Shown: in pieces, positions 37,341-47,840 of the stretch
Position numbering within the stretch: the stretch's first letter is position 1
Layout: each line of letters begins with the position of its first letter
Source of the DNA: Coemansia sp. RSA 1200
Lineage: Eukaryota > Kickxellomycota > Kickxellomycetes > Kickxellales > Kickxellaceae
Reading direction: 5' to 3'
Assembly: GCA_027578915.1 (NCBI GenBank)
Contig: JANBTT010000073.1
Coordinates: 17,873 to 81,872 of the forward strand
Length of the DNA stretch: 64,000 nucleotides
The notes under the pieces: model-generated
Told to the model about the DNA's origin: nothing
Seen by the model: only the letters and a program-made list of their open reading frames with translations
Databases searched by the model: none
Program-made: the position numbers and the translations under genes

Positions 37341-38915
37341 TCAGGACTCGAGCACAGGCACAACGATCTTGAGGTTGCCGTTGGGCTTGATGAAGGCCTG
37401 AGCGCGGTCGCGGTCGTACGTGTCGCGCGGCACAAAGAAGTTCTTAGCGAAGACGGTGGCAACGCCCGGCGGCGGCTGGCTGTGGTGGCTGTGCTGGTGG
37501 TGCGCGTGAAGGCCTTCCTTTGACGCAAGCGTGGATGAGCGAGTGGAAGAGCGCGCAAGCACGTGGGCGCTGGCTCCGCCATTAATGGCGCCAGGCGGCA
37601 GCGGACGGCCGTGCTCGCCAATCACCACCATCTGATCACCGATGAAATCAACGTAGATGCGCTGCGCGATCTGCCGCGCTCCGGGCACCGTGACCTTGAA
37701 GGCCGACCGAGTGGCCGTGTGCGAGTGCTGCGGGAAGTAGTCCGTCGGTTTGGTCGGCTCCAGATCGTCTGCCAGGAACTCGTACTCCGGGAACAGCCGG
37801 AAGTTGCGCTTGTGGAACCGCGCGTTGGCGTTTGTTGGGTGCGGACACGAGAGACACGGGAGGAACCGGCACCACGTGCAGCACGGCTCCGCCGCCTTGA
37901 TCGGAATGTCCGGCCTGACGCCGATTGGAATCACCGTGCCAGTGTGTTGCTGGTGGTGATGATGATGCTGCTCGTGATGGTGGTGCTGCTCCTCGTGGTG
38001 GTGATGGTGGTGATGCCCTGGCTCTGGAACCGGAACTGGAACCGGCACCGGCCTGGCGCCCTCGCAGTGTTCCTTGCGCGTGCGCGTGGTGGTTGTGGTT
38101 GTGGTGCGCGTAACCTTGACCCTGGCATCCTCCTCCTCCTCGCAGCGCGCAGCTCCGTAGTTAGCTGAAAACAGCGGCATCGGGCGTCCGTGGCCAGCAA
38201 AGTGCGCCGCCGCATCCGAGCGCATCTCCTCCTGCCGACCCGCATGCATCTGCGCGTGTGCGCCAAACACGCTGCCAGCGTTGTTTTCGCGCAACTGCAC
38301 GTGACCTGCAGGCGCTGCCGGTGCACAATGGTTAAGCGGCTTCGCGTAGAAGCTGTCGTTTGTGTTGTGTGCGCCTCGCCACCGGTTATCCGACGCAGCG
38401 CGCAGCATCTCCTCGGCGCCCATCCGCCCGAATCCAAACGACGCGCCGTCGCCAACCATCGTGGTCGCCGACCGCGTGCGCACCCGGCTGTTGCCAAACC
38501 GCGAGTCCGTCACCGCCTCCTCCGTCCGCGTTGGCTGCTGCATCGTCACCTGCGTCGTTACGCATTCGCGTTTCGCGCAACAATGGTGGCACGGGCACCC
38601 CTGCCGCTCTCCTCTGCACACGATGCGGTGTTCGTGGTAGCATATGTCCCGTCCACACCGGATGTAGTCCTCGCATATCTCGCACCCGGCCACGTATGCA
38701 AAGTGCGAGTGTGCCTCGCTGAACGACGCGCTTCGCTGGTGCTGCTGTACGTGTGATGATGACTGTGGTCTGCTGCCATACGCGCTGTTGTCGCCAAACA
38801 GCGGCTTGGGCATCGATGGCGCTGCAAACACCCCGCTCCGGTTGTCTTGCCGAAAGTCCGACAGGAACGCGCTGCTTCCGCGCCGGTTGAATATGTCGTT
38901 GTGGAACGCGCTCAT
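37341..38915 (-). CDS. Cys/His-rich protein with C-terminal Hsp20/alpha-crystallin-like domain
   Basis: 524 residues from the ATG at 38915. Residues 78-118 hold ten Cys and four His (GCEICEDYIRC...ICYHEH...CPCHHCC...C), a likely zinc-binding module. A His-rich tract covers 301-324, and a second Cys cluster (CCTWCRFLPCLSC) lies at 345-357. The C-terminal ~400-521 matches the alpha-crystallin layout: FKVTVPGARQIAQRIYVDFIGDQMVVIGEHGR, then NFFVPRDTYDRDRAQAFIKPNGNLKIVVP. These align with the PG..., LxIxGE and nGxLxIxxP motifs, but ~50 residues are inserted between the two halves (437-485). Family knowledge suggests a holdase chaperone. Combination with metal-binding parts is unusual. The domain call rests on motif reading. 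Confidence 0.7.
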   Translation of the reverse strand: MSAFHNDIFNRRGSSAFLSDFRQDNRSGVFAAPSMPKPLFGDNSAYGSRPQSSSHVQQHQRSASFSEAHSHFAYVAGCEICEDYIRCGRDICYHEHRIVCRGERQGCPCHHCCAKRECVTTQVTMQQPTRTEEAVTDSRFGNSRVRTRSATTMVGDGASFGFGRMGAEEMLRAASDNRWRGAHNTNDSFYAKPLNHCAPAAPAGHVQLRENNAGSVFGAHAQMHAGRQEEMRSDAAAHFAGHGRPMPLFSANYGAARCEEEEDARVKVTRTTTTTTTRTRKEHCEGARPVPVPVPVPEPGHHHHHHHEEQHHHHEQHHHHHQQHTGTVIPIGVRPDIPIKAAEPCCTWCRFLPCLSCPHPTNANARFHKRNFRLFPEYEFLADDLEPTKPTDYFPQHSHTATRSAFKVTVPGARQIAQRIYVDFIGDQMVVIGEHGRPLPPGAINGGASAHVLARSSTRSSTLASKEGLHAHHQHSHHSQPPPGVATVFAKNFFVPRDTYDRDRAQAFIKPNGNLKIVVPVLES

Positions 38916-40474
38916 GGCGACTGTCTGTGTACTTAATGAATAAATAAATAAAGAAAGAAAAATGATAAAGAGAGAAAGCTAAAAGGAGTCAGCAATAAGA
39001 AAAGGAAACAAAAGAGGGTTTGGAATGACTCTAGCACTATTTCACACACGCATCCCCAAGTGCTGGTGAGAAAGAGAGACATGGGAGAATAGGAAAAGTG
39101 AAATAAAAGTAAACGAAGCGCAGCGCAGCATTTCCGAGTATAGTGCTCACAGATCCGCATTCCCTGAGTTCCAAAAATAACAACAACAACAGAAACCATC
39201 AGGCTCTGATCAACATTGATCAGATCAGATCAGCCCTAGTCTGATCGTCAGTCTAACTAATTAGCATCGGTGCATTGATTTTAGTTTCTTGACTCCGTTA
39301 ATCACCGTCTTGCGTTTGTTTGCTTGTGTGTTTGGGTTGCTGCCTGCCAAAGCGTTGAAGCAATGAGAAAAGTCACTGCAAAGCCACAACAAAACCCATG
39401 CATTAAATTCTACAAAGGGGGAAAAGAAAAGAAATAGAGACTACAATGTTACACTGTGTCAATGGCAATAATAAGAGGAACAGAGGGAAAGAGCAAGGTC
39501 GCTTCAATTGCATTTACTAGTGTGCTTTTGTATTTGTTTTTGTATCTGTATCTGTTTCAATATGCATGCAATGAATGCTATTAAATAAAAATACAGCACT
39601 TCTACCAAAATAGCCAGACTAAATATGGTTTGACTATTATTTCCAAGAGTCTGGAATTCCTTGATATGTTTGTGCTACAGACTCCACAAGCCTGCATTCA
39701 AATCCCACACATCCACACATACAAACAAAAAAACATAATACCTTGAAGATATTCATCATTCATCCAGTTTCCACGGCTGGCTGGGTAGTTAGCATAGTAA
39801 AGAAAGCAAGTGATCTGGATGATCTGTGAGAACCTCAATTTTCCTCCTCTACCTCTACTCTCGCTTTTTTCCGCATCACATGCGAGGAAACACCGCCGCC
39901 TCTCTTTCTTTCTTTCCTCATCGTTGTTAATATTCCGGCGTCATCATCGTCATTGCTTTGCGTCATGCATTTGGTTAGTGGCAGACTTGCCATGGAGGAT
40001 GAGCTAGCGGAAGCCAAGATAAAATAGGAATCCCAATGTTTTCATTGGTGAACGAGAAAAACAAACGCAAGGAGAAATAGACAAGGAGACCTGCACCCAA
40101 TCCTTATTTCTTTTTGCGTTTCCGCTTTGTTTGTCCGCCCCACAAACAGGTGCTTTAAAGTCATAAACAGGCTAATTTCCTCTACTTTCTTGGTGTTTTC
40201 CTTTTTCCACAAAAAAAACGGTAAACCGGGGAAAAACACCCTAGGGGCTGTTAGCAGCCAAAGCAGTCAATAATAATTCAGTTCTTTGTCTTTCTCTACT
40301 CTGCTTTAGACTCTATAACACATTACCGAATTTGCCCTCATTGCCTTACCTTGCCTTTTCATTGCTCTGCGGGTCTTCTCTTGTACAACTCAACACACCA
40401 ATATTCAACGCCCGTATTCGCACTGGTATCTAACAAACATCCTACCTATTTTCCCTCGCACACAAACCACAGCT
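38916..40474. other. large divergent intergenic region
   Basis: 1,559 bases between the start codons of the Hsp20-like gene (minus) and CSC1 (plus). It includes a GATC-rich inverted repeat at 39206-39247 (listed separately). A short minus-strand frame with an ATG at 39993 (to 39835, ~52 codons, acidic/basic end) lacks support. No tRNA-like T-arm was found by eye. Confidence 0.6.
39206..39247. promoter_or_regulatory. GATC-rich inverted and direct repeats
   Basis: CTGATCA-ACAT-TGATCAG (39206-39223) is a perfect inverted repeat with 7-bp arms. It is followed at once by ATCAGATCAG and, a few bases on, by CTGATCG. It lies about 290 bp upstream of the Hsp20-like start and 1.2 kb from CSC1. A protein-binding site is inferred; none is known to me. 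Confidence 0.4.
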
Positions 40475-43400
40475 ATGGCGGCCAACCGCAGCGCTGCGTT
40501 GCTTGCCAGCACAGTCGCAGCCTTGGCAGCAACATTCCTACAGACGGCAGCAGCAACAACAACAGCAACAGCAGCCCCAGCGGCCCAGGCTGCCACAGAC
40601 GACGACATAGCGCCAACGAGCGAAATCAACATCGATGCACCGTTTCTGTTCGACTGGGGCAACGCACCAGGCACAGGGCCTTACTTTGCAGCAAACAACA
40701 TCGATGCGGCAACGCAGATCACAACAGCAGCGCTGATGGGCGGCGCTTGCATTGTGGTATTCTCGATGCTGCGGATGCGGTGGCCGGAGCTGTACTCGCA
40801 CCGGTTGCGGCTGCGCAACATGCGGCCCAGCAACATCCCGCGCACGCTGCTTGGGTGGATGTATCCGGTGGCAACGATGTCGGACCGGCACGTGCTGGAG
40901 ACAATCGGTCTGGATGCAGTGCTGTTCTTCAGGGCGTACCGCATGTTTATCTACATGTTCTTCAGCCTGGCGGTGCTGGGAATGGTGATTCTGTATCCCG
41001 TGAATCTGTTCTGGAGCCGCGAGTATCTGGGCGACGACGAGTCGCACACGGTTTTCGACTCGCCAATATCGTACGTACCGGAGCTGAGCGGAAGATACTC
41101 GGTCGCGCATGTGTTTCTGGCGTATGCGTTTGCCGCCATCATCTACTTCTACATAGACCGCTTTGCGCTTCATGCCATCACGATGCGCTGGCACTATCTG
41201 CTTCTGACGCGACGGTCCGGCAACTCGCGCACGCTGATGGTTACGCGGCTGCCACGCGAACTGCGCACCACGCGACGGCTGGCGCGCTTTGTGCAGGGCA
41301 TGGGAGTCGGCGCCGTCGAGTCCGTACACATTCCGCCGGCCGACAGCGAACTTAACGATGCGCTGAAGGCGCGCGCTGGTGCACTGCAGAGTCTCGAGGC
41401 TGCGTACACAGCGTATCTTGGCAACCCGTGCCGCGCGCGCACATACGATTCGGCGCTGCTCAAGCGCGTGGTGCTGGCTGAAGGAGCCGATGCGCGCGAC
41501 GTCGAGCGGCGACTGCTGTTCCGCTGGGCACGGCGCCGCAATCAGCAGCCAATTGACCGTCCGCGCACCTGGGTGACGCGGAAGGCAGCGCTGGCGCATT
41601 CGGACTCTCAATTCAGATCCAGCTCGTGGTGGCCGCCGCTTGTGCGCGTCGATGCCATTGATTACTGGCGCTCACGGCTCACAGCTGCCGACCAGCGGCT
41701 CAAGGCGGCTCGCGACTCGTTTGCGCGCGCTCCAGCCGGCGCCGTTGGTTTTGTCACGATGCGGCGGCCGGTCGATGCCTACATCCTCAGCCAGCTTAGT
41801 GTGCATGCCCAGCCAAGCGCCTGCAGCTTCCACATGGCGCCCGAGGCGCGTGCCGTGGTCTGGCGCAATGTTGCGCGACCGCAGGCACGACGTCTGCTGC
41901 GTCTGGTAGTTGGGCTGCTGATGACTATAGCGCTGCTGTTTCTGTGGTGCGTGCCGGTGATCCTGATCTCCACGCTGATCTCGCTGCGTTTCCTGGTGAC
42001 ACGCGTGCCGGGGCTGGTCGATGTGGTCAATAACAACAGGTTTGTGCGCTCGCTACTTGGTTACACGCTGCCGTCCCTGATTCTGACCATCTTCATGACG
42101 ATTCTGCCGCGGCTGCTGTGGTCTTTTGTGCTGGTTGGCGGCGACCGCTCGTTCGCAGAGGCTGACAAGAACATGCTGATCCGGCATATGTACTTTTTGG
42201 TGATCTACATTGTGATCATCTTCGGCATGTCCGGATCGGTGTGGTCGTCGATCTACGATCTGTTCACCGACTTTGGCGGCTTCTGGGACCAGCTGGTGGC
42301 AGCTCTTCCACAGATGGCATCGTGGTACTGCGTGTACGTGATGCTGTACGGTGCCGGCTACCAAGTCATGAAGCTGCTGCATCTCAAGTCTGTGTGCCGC
42401 TTTCTCTTCTTCCAGGCGCGCGCACGGACTCCGCGCGACTACATGCGCGCTATCTCACCAGTCTACATCGACTGGGGCACATTCCAACCATACACGATTC
42501 TGTTCTTCCTGATCGGCATTCTGTATGCGCACCTGCAACCGCTGCTGCTTCCGATGACTGTTTTGTACTTCCTTATCGGTCTGTTTGTTATGAAGTACAT
42601 GTGCGTTTATGCCTGGTACTTCCGCCACCAGTCCGCCGGTGCAATCTGGCCTGTGATAGTGCGTCGCATGGTTGTGTGCGTGATGCTTTACCAGGCGCTA
42701 ACAACCGCTGTATTTGCCAGTGCAAACAACCATTGGTTTGTCGCACCTATGATCGTGCTGATGCTGTTTTCGTGGTACTACTTCTGGGTGCGCTGCAAGT
42801 ATCTGCGCCAGCTGAGTGAGGCCGTTCCGCTGCAGCTGCTTCGGGAGGCTGAGCGTCGCAGAGCTGCTGTGCTGGCTTCCGAGCGCGCCGATCTGGCTGC
42901 GCGTTTGCAGGGCCGCAAGGAGGGCGCATCGCAGCAAGACCGCGACGCAGCCGCAGTCGCAGCAGTTGCAACGACATCGGTGGCCTGGGCAGACGGTGCT
43001 CGCTGCGAGGCTGCGCGGATGGATACTCCTGAATGCGATATCGACGATCCAGTTTCACCGCCAACTGCTCTCTGCGCAGACGCTGTTACTTGCACTGGTG
43101 CTACTGGCAGCAGTCCTTCTACCAAACCACGGCGGCACGGCGTGCGCAGATTCGTTGAACGCATTATTTCGCTGGTGCTCGACACGCTCATCGGTGATCC
43201 TGCAGCTCCACTGTGGGCGCACATTGACGACTATGCGTTCCCGGAGCGTGTAGATCGTGCAATGCGACCCGCAGGCCGGTCCCAGCAGGATCCGCACATG
43301 TCGAAAATGCAGCCTGGCTCGTTGATAGATATTGCGTGGTCTACTATTCGCGGCATCCCGCGCGGCCTGCGTGCTATTGGGTCCGAGTTCTTCCTTGGCT

Positions 43401-45097
43401 TTAATGTGCCGCGCGCGTATCTTGACACTTCGGTGGCAGAGTATCCACGGGTGCGCAATACCGAAGATGCCTTCAAGTCTGGGCGCTCACTGCGGCGTCG
43501 CAAGAAGCAGAAACAGAACGATGGCATCAGTGACAGCGCTGCTGAGGAGTCGTCGGCGTCTGAGCAGTCTGATGGCAACGACGAAGGCGACCAGGAGTCA
43601 CTACTTCTGCGTGCGCGTCTGCGAAGCATTTCTGGCGGCGACGCCGACTTTTCCTCACTTGGCAGCTCGTCAGTCGCCAACTTTTGTCTGGCGCCCGACC
43701 AATCCGCCTCCACACGACGCGGAGCGCATCTTCTCGAGACAGCCGACGCTGGCGCGGATGAGGTTTCTGCTGATGAACAACTACTGCCTGGTGCTACTCC
43801 CAGGCCGTCGGCTCCTCCGCTACCGGCGGTTAGTGGTCCCCGTCTTCACCGTGCGTCGACATTTGTTGCGCTCTACGACTCGCGTACCGGAAAGCCTACG
43901 GCGATGCAGTACCAGGCGCAGAGCACCGAGCTCCCGCACGGCACGCATATGAACAGAAAGAAGACCGACTTTTCGCAGGCAAACATGGCGCATCTGGCAG
44001 GCGTTCTAGATTCTACTCAGTTCTCGTACCTGCACCCGGGTATGTACGGCGACCTGCCGTCACTGTGGCTGCCAGTGGCCAGTCTCAAGCACCGCAAGCA
44101 GGCGAGAAAATCTGCCCGCCAGCGGCTGCGCGACGCGTTCGATGCAGTGGAGGATGCGATTGGCGACAACTTTATCGGCGAGAAGAATATGACCCGGCTG
44201 CAGGGAAAGCGGCGCGAGTTGAAGTCGCATGCACTGCGACGGTTGTCCAGCGCCCAAAGTGGCCTCAAGTTTGCTGGCACGCTGCGGTCGCGATCCTCGT
44301 CACTGAGTATTTCCTCACGCGATCCAACTGAGAAGCAGTGCCAGCAGCCGCCGCTGGCGACAGGCGCAGACGATCTTGCATCAATGACACCGTCGGAGCT
44401 GCAGGCGAAGGTTGAGGATATGCATGTGGAGTCGCAGTGCAGGGCGCTTGGGATTGACCCAGCGGTTGTGCGTGAGTGGGATCCGACTGGCCTGCATCAC
44501 TGCATAAGCTCGGCCAATATGCAGGGTGGACCTTTCTCCCTAGGAGGCAGGAGCGGATCTGGGGCGCAGGTAGGCCCAGAGGTTTCGCATGATCCTGCTG
44601 CGCTTTTTTCTGCAGGTAGCAAGGCTGTTGCGCGTCTGAGTAGCCGTCCTCTGGCATCGCTTAGCCGCGGCTCGGATTCTGCGTCTATTAACAAGGCACC
44701 CGCCGATGACGACACTGACACTGTGCCTGCGTCGGATGGCGAGAGCTCATCCTCCGACAACGATATCAACGACTATGATGCGTACAATGACACACAGCAG
44801 TCGATGGCTGCTATCAATGGCGGCGGCGGTGGAGGAACCCGGCTGCAGCCAGCTAGCGGAGCGTCGAAATCGCGGCATCGCCGACTCCCGACGATTGTGT
44901 CGATCATCTCGGCGCCGCTACAGCGCTTCTCTTCCAACAACGCTGCATCACGTCCCGACAGCAGCCAGCAACAACAGCAACAACGTCGGGGCGGCGACGA
45001 TGGCAGCAGCGGCAACAGCATTGAGTCATATAACGATGATGGCGAGAAGCCTCAGGAGCTGGATCGGCGTGTTGAAGAAGGAGGATACCACCGGTGA
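40475..45097 (+). CDS. CSC1/OSCA (RSN1, DUF221) family channel with long C-terminal tail
   Basis: 1,540 residues from the ATG at 40475. The N-terminus is Ala/Thr-rich and signal-like, then come the first membrane segments (AALMGGACIVVFSMLRMRWPELY; MFIYMFFSLAVLGMVILYPVN), a cytosolic loop (~250-460) and the RSN1_7TM core (~465-780) with LLMTIALLFLWCVPVILISTL, YTLPSLILTIFMTILPRLLW and SPVYIDWGTFQPYTILFFLIGILYAHL. CSC1/OSCA proteins are mechanically or osmotically gated cation channels or scramblases. The cytosolic tail is ~750 residues, far longer than usual. It holds conserved blocks (IDDYAFPERVDRAM; YLHPGMYGDLPSLWLPV, as in fungal CSC1 tails) and Ser-rich segments open to phosphorylation. Plasma-membrane location inferred. 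Confidence 0.94.
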   Translation: MAANRSAALLASTVAALAATFLQTAAATTTATAAPAAQAATDDDIAPTSEINIDAPFLFDWGNAPGTGPYFAANNIDAATQITTAALMGGACIVVFSMLRMRWPELYSHRLRLRNMRPSNIPRTLLGWMYPVATMSDRHVLETIGLDAVLFFRAYRMFIYMFFSLAVLGMVILYPVNLFWSREYLGDDESHTVFDSPISYVPELSGRYSVAHVFLAYAFAAIIYFYIDRFALHAITMRWHYLLLTRRSGNSRTLMVTRLPRELRTTRRLARFVQGMGVGAVESVHIPPADSELNDALKARAGALQSLEAAYTAYLGNPCRARTYDSALLKRVVLAEGADARDVERRLLFRWARRRNQQPIDRPRTWVTRKAALAHSDSQFRSSSWWPPLVRVDAIDYWRSRLTAADQRLKAARDSFARAPAGAVGFVTMRRPVDAYILSQLSVHAQPSACSFHMAPEARAVVWRNVARPQARRLLRLVVGLLMTIALLFLWCVPVILISTLISLRFLVTRVPGLVDVVNNNRFVRSLLGYTLPSLILTIFMTILPRLLWSFVLVGGDRSFAEADKNMLIRHMYFLVIYIVIIFGMSGSVWSSIYDLFTDFGGFWDQLVAALPQMASWYCVYVMLYGAGYQVMKLLHLKSVCRFLFFQARARTPRDYMRAISPVYIDWGTFQPYTILFFLIGILYAHLQPLLLPMTVLYFLIGLFVMKYMCVYAWYFRHQSAGAIWPVIVRRMVVCVMLYQALTTAVFASANNHWFVAPMIVLMLFSWYYFWVRCKYLRQLSEAVPLQLLREAERRRAAVLASERADLAARLQGRKEGASQQDRDAAAVAAVATTSVAWADGARCEAARMDTPECDIDDPVSPPTALCADAVTCTGATGSSPSTKPRRHGVRRFVERIISLVLDTLIGDPAAPLWAHIDDYAFPERVDRAMRPAGRSQQDPHMSKMQPGSLIDIAWSTIRGIPRGLRAIGSEFFLGFNVPRAYLDTSVAEYPRVRNTEDAFKSGRSLRRRKKQKQNDGISDSAAEESSASEQSDGNDEGDQESLLLRARLRSISGGDADFSSLGSSSVANFCLAPDQSASTRRGAHLLETADAGADEVSADEQLLPGATPRPSAPPLPAVSGPRLHRASTFVALYDSRTGKPTAMQYQAQSTELPHGTHMNRKKTDFSQANMAHLAGVLDSTQFSYLHPGMYGDLPSLWLPVASLKHRKQARKSARQRLRDAFDAVEDAIGDNFIGEKNMTRLQGKRRELKSHALRRLSSAQSGLKFAGTLRSRSSSLSISSRDPTEKQCQQPPLATGADDLASMTPSELQAKVEDMHVESQCRALGIDPAVVREWDPTGLHHCISSANMQGGPFSLGGRSGSGAQVGPEVSHDPAALFSAGSKAVARLSSRPLASLSRGSDSASINKAPADDDTDTVPASDGESSSSDNDINDYDAYNDTQQSMAAINGGGGGGTRLQPASGASKSRHRRLPTIVSIISAPLQRFSSNNAASRPDSSQQQQQQRRGGDDGSSGNSIESYNDDGEKPQELDRRVEEGGYHR

Positions 45098-45782
45098 CGG
45101 CATAGATAGTATAACGTTTCTCTGTTAGTAATGCCTAATGTAAAGAGATAGTGAGAGGAGTAGTGGTGGATAGTTTTTCTATTCACAAAGGCCATTTTGT
45201 TTTGTTTTAATTTTGAACTTTATTTTTCATTGTATGATATTTTTCGGTTAGAAGTATCCTTTACATTTACAAACATGTTTGCAATCCTCAATGCACAAAC
45301 ATCATCTATTTTTTCTTTATTCTTTTGGTTGTCCTTTCTAGACAAAAAAGCAGGGAAGTGGAAATGGAAATGACAATGACAATGAAAATGAAAATGAAGA
45401 AAGAAAAAGAATGGTAGATACAGTACGTTGGATAATAAATTATCAATAAATTCACATTTACGCATAGTCAAGCATTACCAGACCATACCATCCGTCCATT
45501 TTTCTTTCTCTTTCCATCTCCATCTCTTTAATGCAGCATCTACCTATACTCTTATAGCGCTTGAATAATAATATTAACAATAACGGACGTTATCTTTCAA
45601 AAAAAGAGCAGAAGAAAGGAAGAAGAAAAAACATTTAACGCGAAGCTGCAACTGTTTTCTGTACATTTCATTTCATTTCATTATATACCACCTTCGTATT
45701 TAACTTGCATATATGCATGACATGCATGTGTGTATGCTAGCAAGCAAGCAAGTAAGTGTATAATATTCAAAGCTCAGCAACG
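45098..45782. other. intergenic region
   Basis: 685 AT-rich bases between CSC1 and the F-box-like gene, both plus strand. It includes AATGAAAATGAAAATGAA-type short repeats at 45360-45400. No gene. Confidence 0.6.
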
Positions 45783-47840
45783 ATGAACGCTGCAACAAAC
45801 GCAGACACACGTACATTGCTCGCACCAGCCAACTGGCCTGCCCACATTATCCGCACAACTCTTGCGTACGCAATAGGCGAAGGATTGCACAACCACGTTC
45901 GCTACTGTCTGTTACCAAACAAAGCTCACGCAACCGACAGCAACAACGATTATGATATAAATGATGAGTACGAAGCAGGCAACCAAAGAGGAAGACTGTC
46001 AGTCTGCAGCTGCTGCATGTGCGCATCGCAGTCGGCAGTCCAGATATCCAGTGTTATGAGCGTATGCCGTACGTGGCGGCATATCGGCCAAACAGTAGTA
46101 GCTGAGCAGATGTGCGTGGATCTGGGAGATGAGAAAGATCATTATTATCCTTCAACAGAATCAACGGTTCCAATCGCAACAATGAAAAGCGCACCTGCAG
46201 GGTGTCTGGTTAGAAAGTACTGCAGTCTAGCAGCCGTGGCGCAAAACTGTTTGCATAGGGCAGTGCAACGCGCGGTGGTTCGTCTTCCGCTGGAATGCGT
46301 TAGAACGGGAGAGTTTGTTGACCGCTGGAATGTAGAAAAAGGAAGCGACAGATTGGATGTGTTTCCTGCTGTGCGCGCACTCGGCGTATGTGTGTACTGG
46401 GCGCGCGATGTTGCTGATACATCGGTTAACACGCCAACAGAAGAAGCAGATAATGAAGGAGAGGGCCCAGTGGATGCCTTTGAGATTAATGGCTCTAGCG
46501 CCGTTGCCGTTGCCAACAGAAAAATGGTGCAGCGCGCGGTATCGCATCTTCTGCGTGTTTTCCCCAACGCCAGCGCGGTTGAGCTGCAGAACGCAAAGAT
46601 AAGGTCGCCAGCTGGAAGTGCAATGGTCAGTGCGCTCTACCAGATGCTGATTGTGCAGACGGCGCACAACAGAGATTTTATAGCCAACAATAGCAATAAG
46701 AACAATAGCAGCGGTGCGCTTGGGCCGTCAGCTATTGCATACAGCGCACTACATAAGCTGGCGCATGTGAATCGGCTGCCGCTGGTGGTTGGGCTGACCA
46801 GTCTGACAATCAACCAAGTAGTGCACAGCGCCAGCCCAACAATCCAACTTGCAACAACCAATGCGCGCACGCTGGAGCGGCTAGATCTGACGCTTGGTAT
46901 GTCGTTTCTAGCATCCAGTCTGATATTGGATGACCAGCAGAACCCAGTCAGCTATCCGCGCCTCCAATGGCTGCAACTGGCAGTGTATGGCGGCGTGCCA
47001 TTTATCTACAGACACGCCTGCTACCCACAAGCGTTTCCTCAGCTCCGCCATCTGCGTATCCCGGGTGTCTTTCCGTTTTCCAACGGCCGCATTATAACCG
47101 ACTGTGCCAAGACACTTGAATCTCTGTGTCTGGGTGTTAGCGCACACATGTATGATCCGTTTGCCTTGCACATGGGCATTAACTTTGCAAGCTATCCGAA
47201 CCTCAAGGATCTGGAGCTGTGCACTTTGGCTGCCGAGGATCCGTTCCTTGTTCCTAACATTACTGAAGACGAGGCTGTCTACCCGCTTCCCAGCGCCTAC
47301 TACACAATGGCCTTTTCGCTGGGTGCTGCTGCTAGCCGCATCAAGCTGTCATTTGGAGGCGAGGAAACCAGCCTGCTTAGCAAGGCTGCGCTCTTTGACA
47401 CGCTGGATCAGCCAGTCCCAACGATGACTAACATCACAGTTCTTGATCTAGTGGAAGGATGCACCGCCCTCAATTTCTATGACATTAGACTGCTTGTGTG
47501 CCGCCTCATGCCAGCGCTTACCCATCTTCTGTGCCAGGCCGACGCCTCAGAGTCTTCTCCCGAGCCTGAGCTTGAGTCTGAATTCAACGCCGCTGCTGAT
47601 TCGTGCCTAAAAGAATTGAGCATGGTGCTGTGTGCTGGAGATGTCCGTGCTTTTGCTTTGCGCTTGTCTAGGGAGTTGTCAACGATGCAAAGAGTAAATG
47701 TGCTTGGCTCTCTTAGCTGCAAGACTATGGGGACTGACGACGAATCGCTAACTAGCCTTTCCCCTTTGACTGTCAGATTCCTCAACCCTTCTGACAACAA
47801 CTCTTGTCTGCCTATCACCTACTCCAAATGGTGGACATGA
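45783..47840 (+). CDS. F-box-like/LRR-like protein 1
   Basis: 685 residues from the ATG at 45783; the frame extends upstream only from a GTG. The N-terminal ~120 residues look like an F-box (IIRTTLAYAIGEGL..., then SVMSVCRTWRHIGQTVVAEQMCVDL) with an Asp/Asn-rich insertion. The rest is a series of leucine-rich helical and strand segments with repeated (L)xxLxLxxN-type spacing (LVVGLTSLTINQVV, LERLDLTLGM, LQWLQLAVYG, LESLCLGVSA, LKDLELCTLA), like irregular LRRs. F-box proteins recruit substrates to SCF ubiquitin ligases through Skp1. The F-box is divergent, so Skp1 binding is inferred. One of three such genes here (also 51345 and 57685). Confidence 0.7.
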   Translation: MNAATNADTRTLLAPANWPAHIIRTTLAYAIGEGLHNHVRYCLLPNKAHATDSNNDYDINDEYEAGNQRGRLSVCSCCMCASQSAVQISSVMSVCRTWRHIGQTVVAEQMCVDLGDEKDHYYPSTESTVPIATMKSAPAGCLVRKYCSLAAVAQNCLHRAVQRAVVRLPLECVRTGEFVDRWNVEKGSDRLDVFPAVRALGVCVYWARDVADTSVNTPTEEADNEGEGPVDAFEINGSSAVAVANRKMVQRAVSHLLRVFPNASAVELQNAKIRSPAGSAMVSALYQMLIVQTAHNRDFIANNSNKNNSSGALGPSAIAYSALHKLAHVNRLPLVVGLTSLTINQVVHSASPTIQLATTNARTLERLDLTLGMSFLASSLILDDQQNPVSYPRLQWLQLAVYGGVPFIYRHACYPQAFPQLRHLRIPGVFPFSNGRIITDCAKTLESLCLGVSAHMYDPFALHMGINFASYPNLKDLELCTLAAEDPFLVPNITEDEAVYPLPSAYYTMAFSLGAAASRIKLSFGGEETSLLSKAALFDTLDQPVPTMTNITVLDLVEGCTALNFYDIRLLVCRLMPALTHLLCQADASESSPEPELESEFNAAADSCLKELSMVLCAGDVRAFALRLSRELSTMQRVNVLGSLSCKTMGTDDESLTSLSPLTVRFLNPSDNNSCLPITYSKWWT

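Noticed and set aside
39680..39720. Possible tRNA-like T-arm (TTCAAATCC) in the large spacer
   Set aside because: No matching acceptor stem, D-arm or A box around it.
39835..39993. 52-codon minus frame with acidic and basic clusters
   Set aside because: Short, isolated and unsupported. Upstream exons were looked for and none was convincing.
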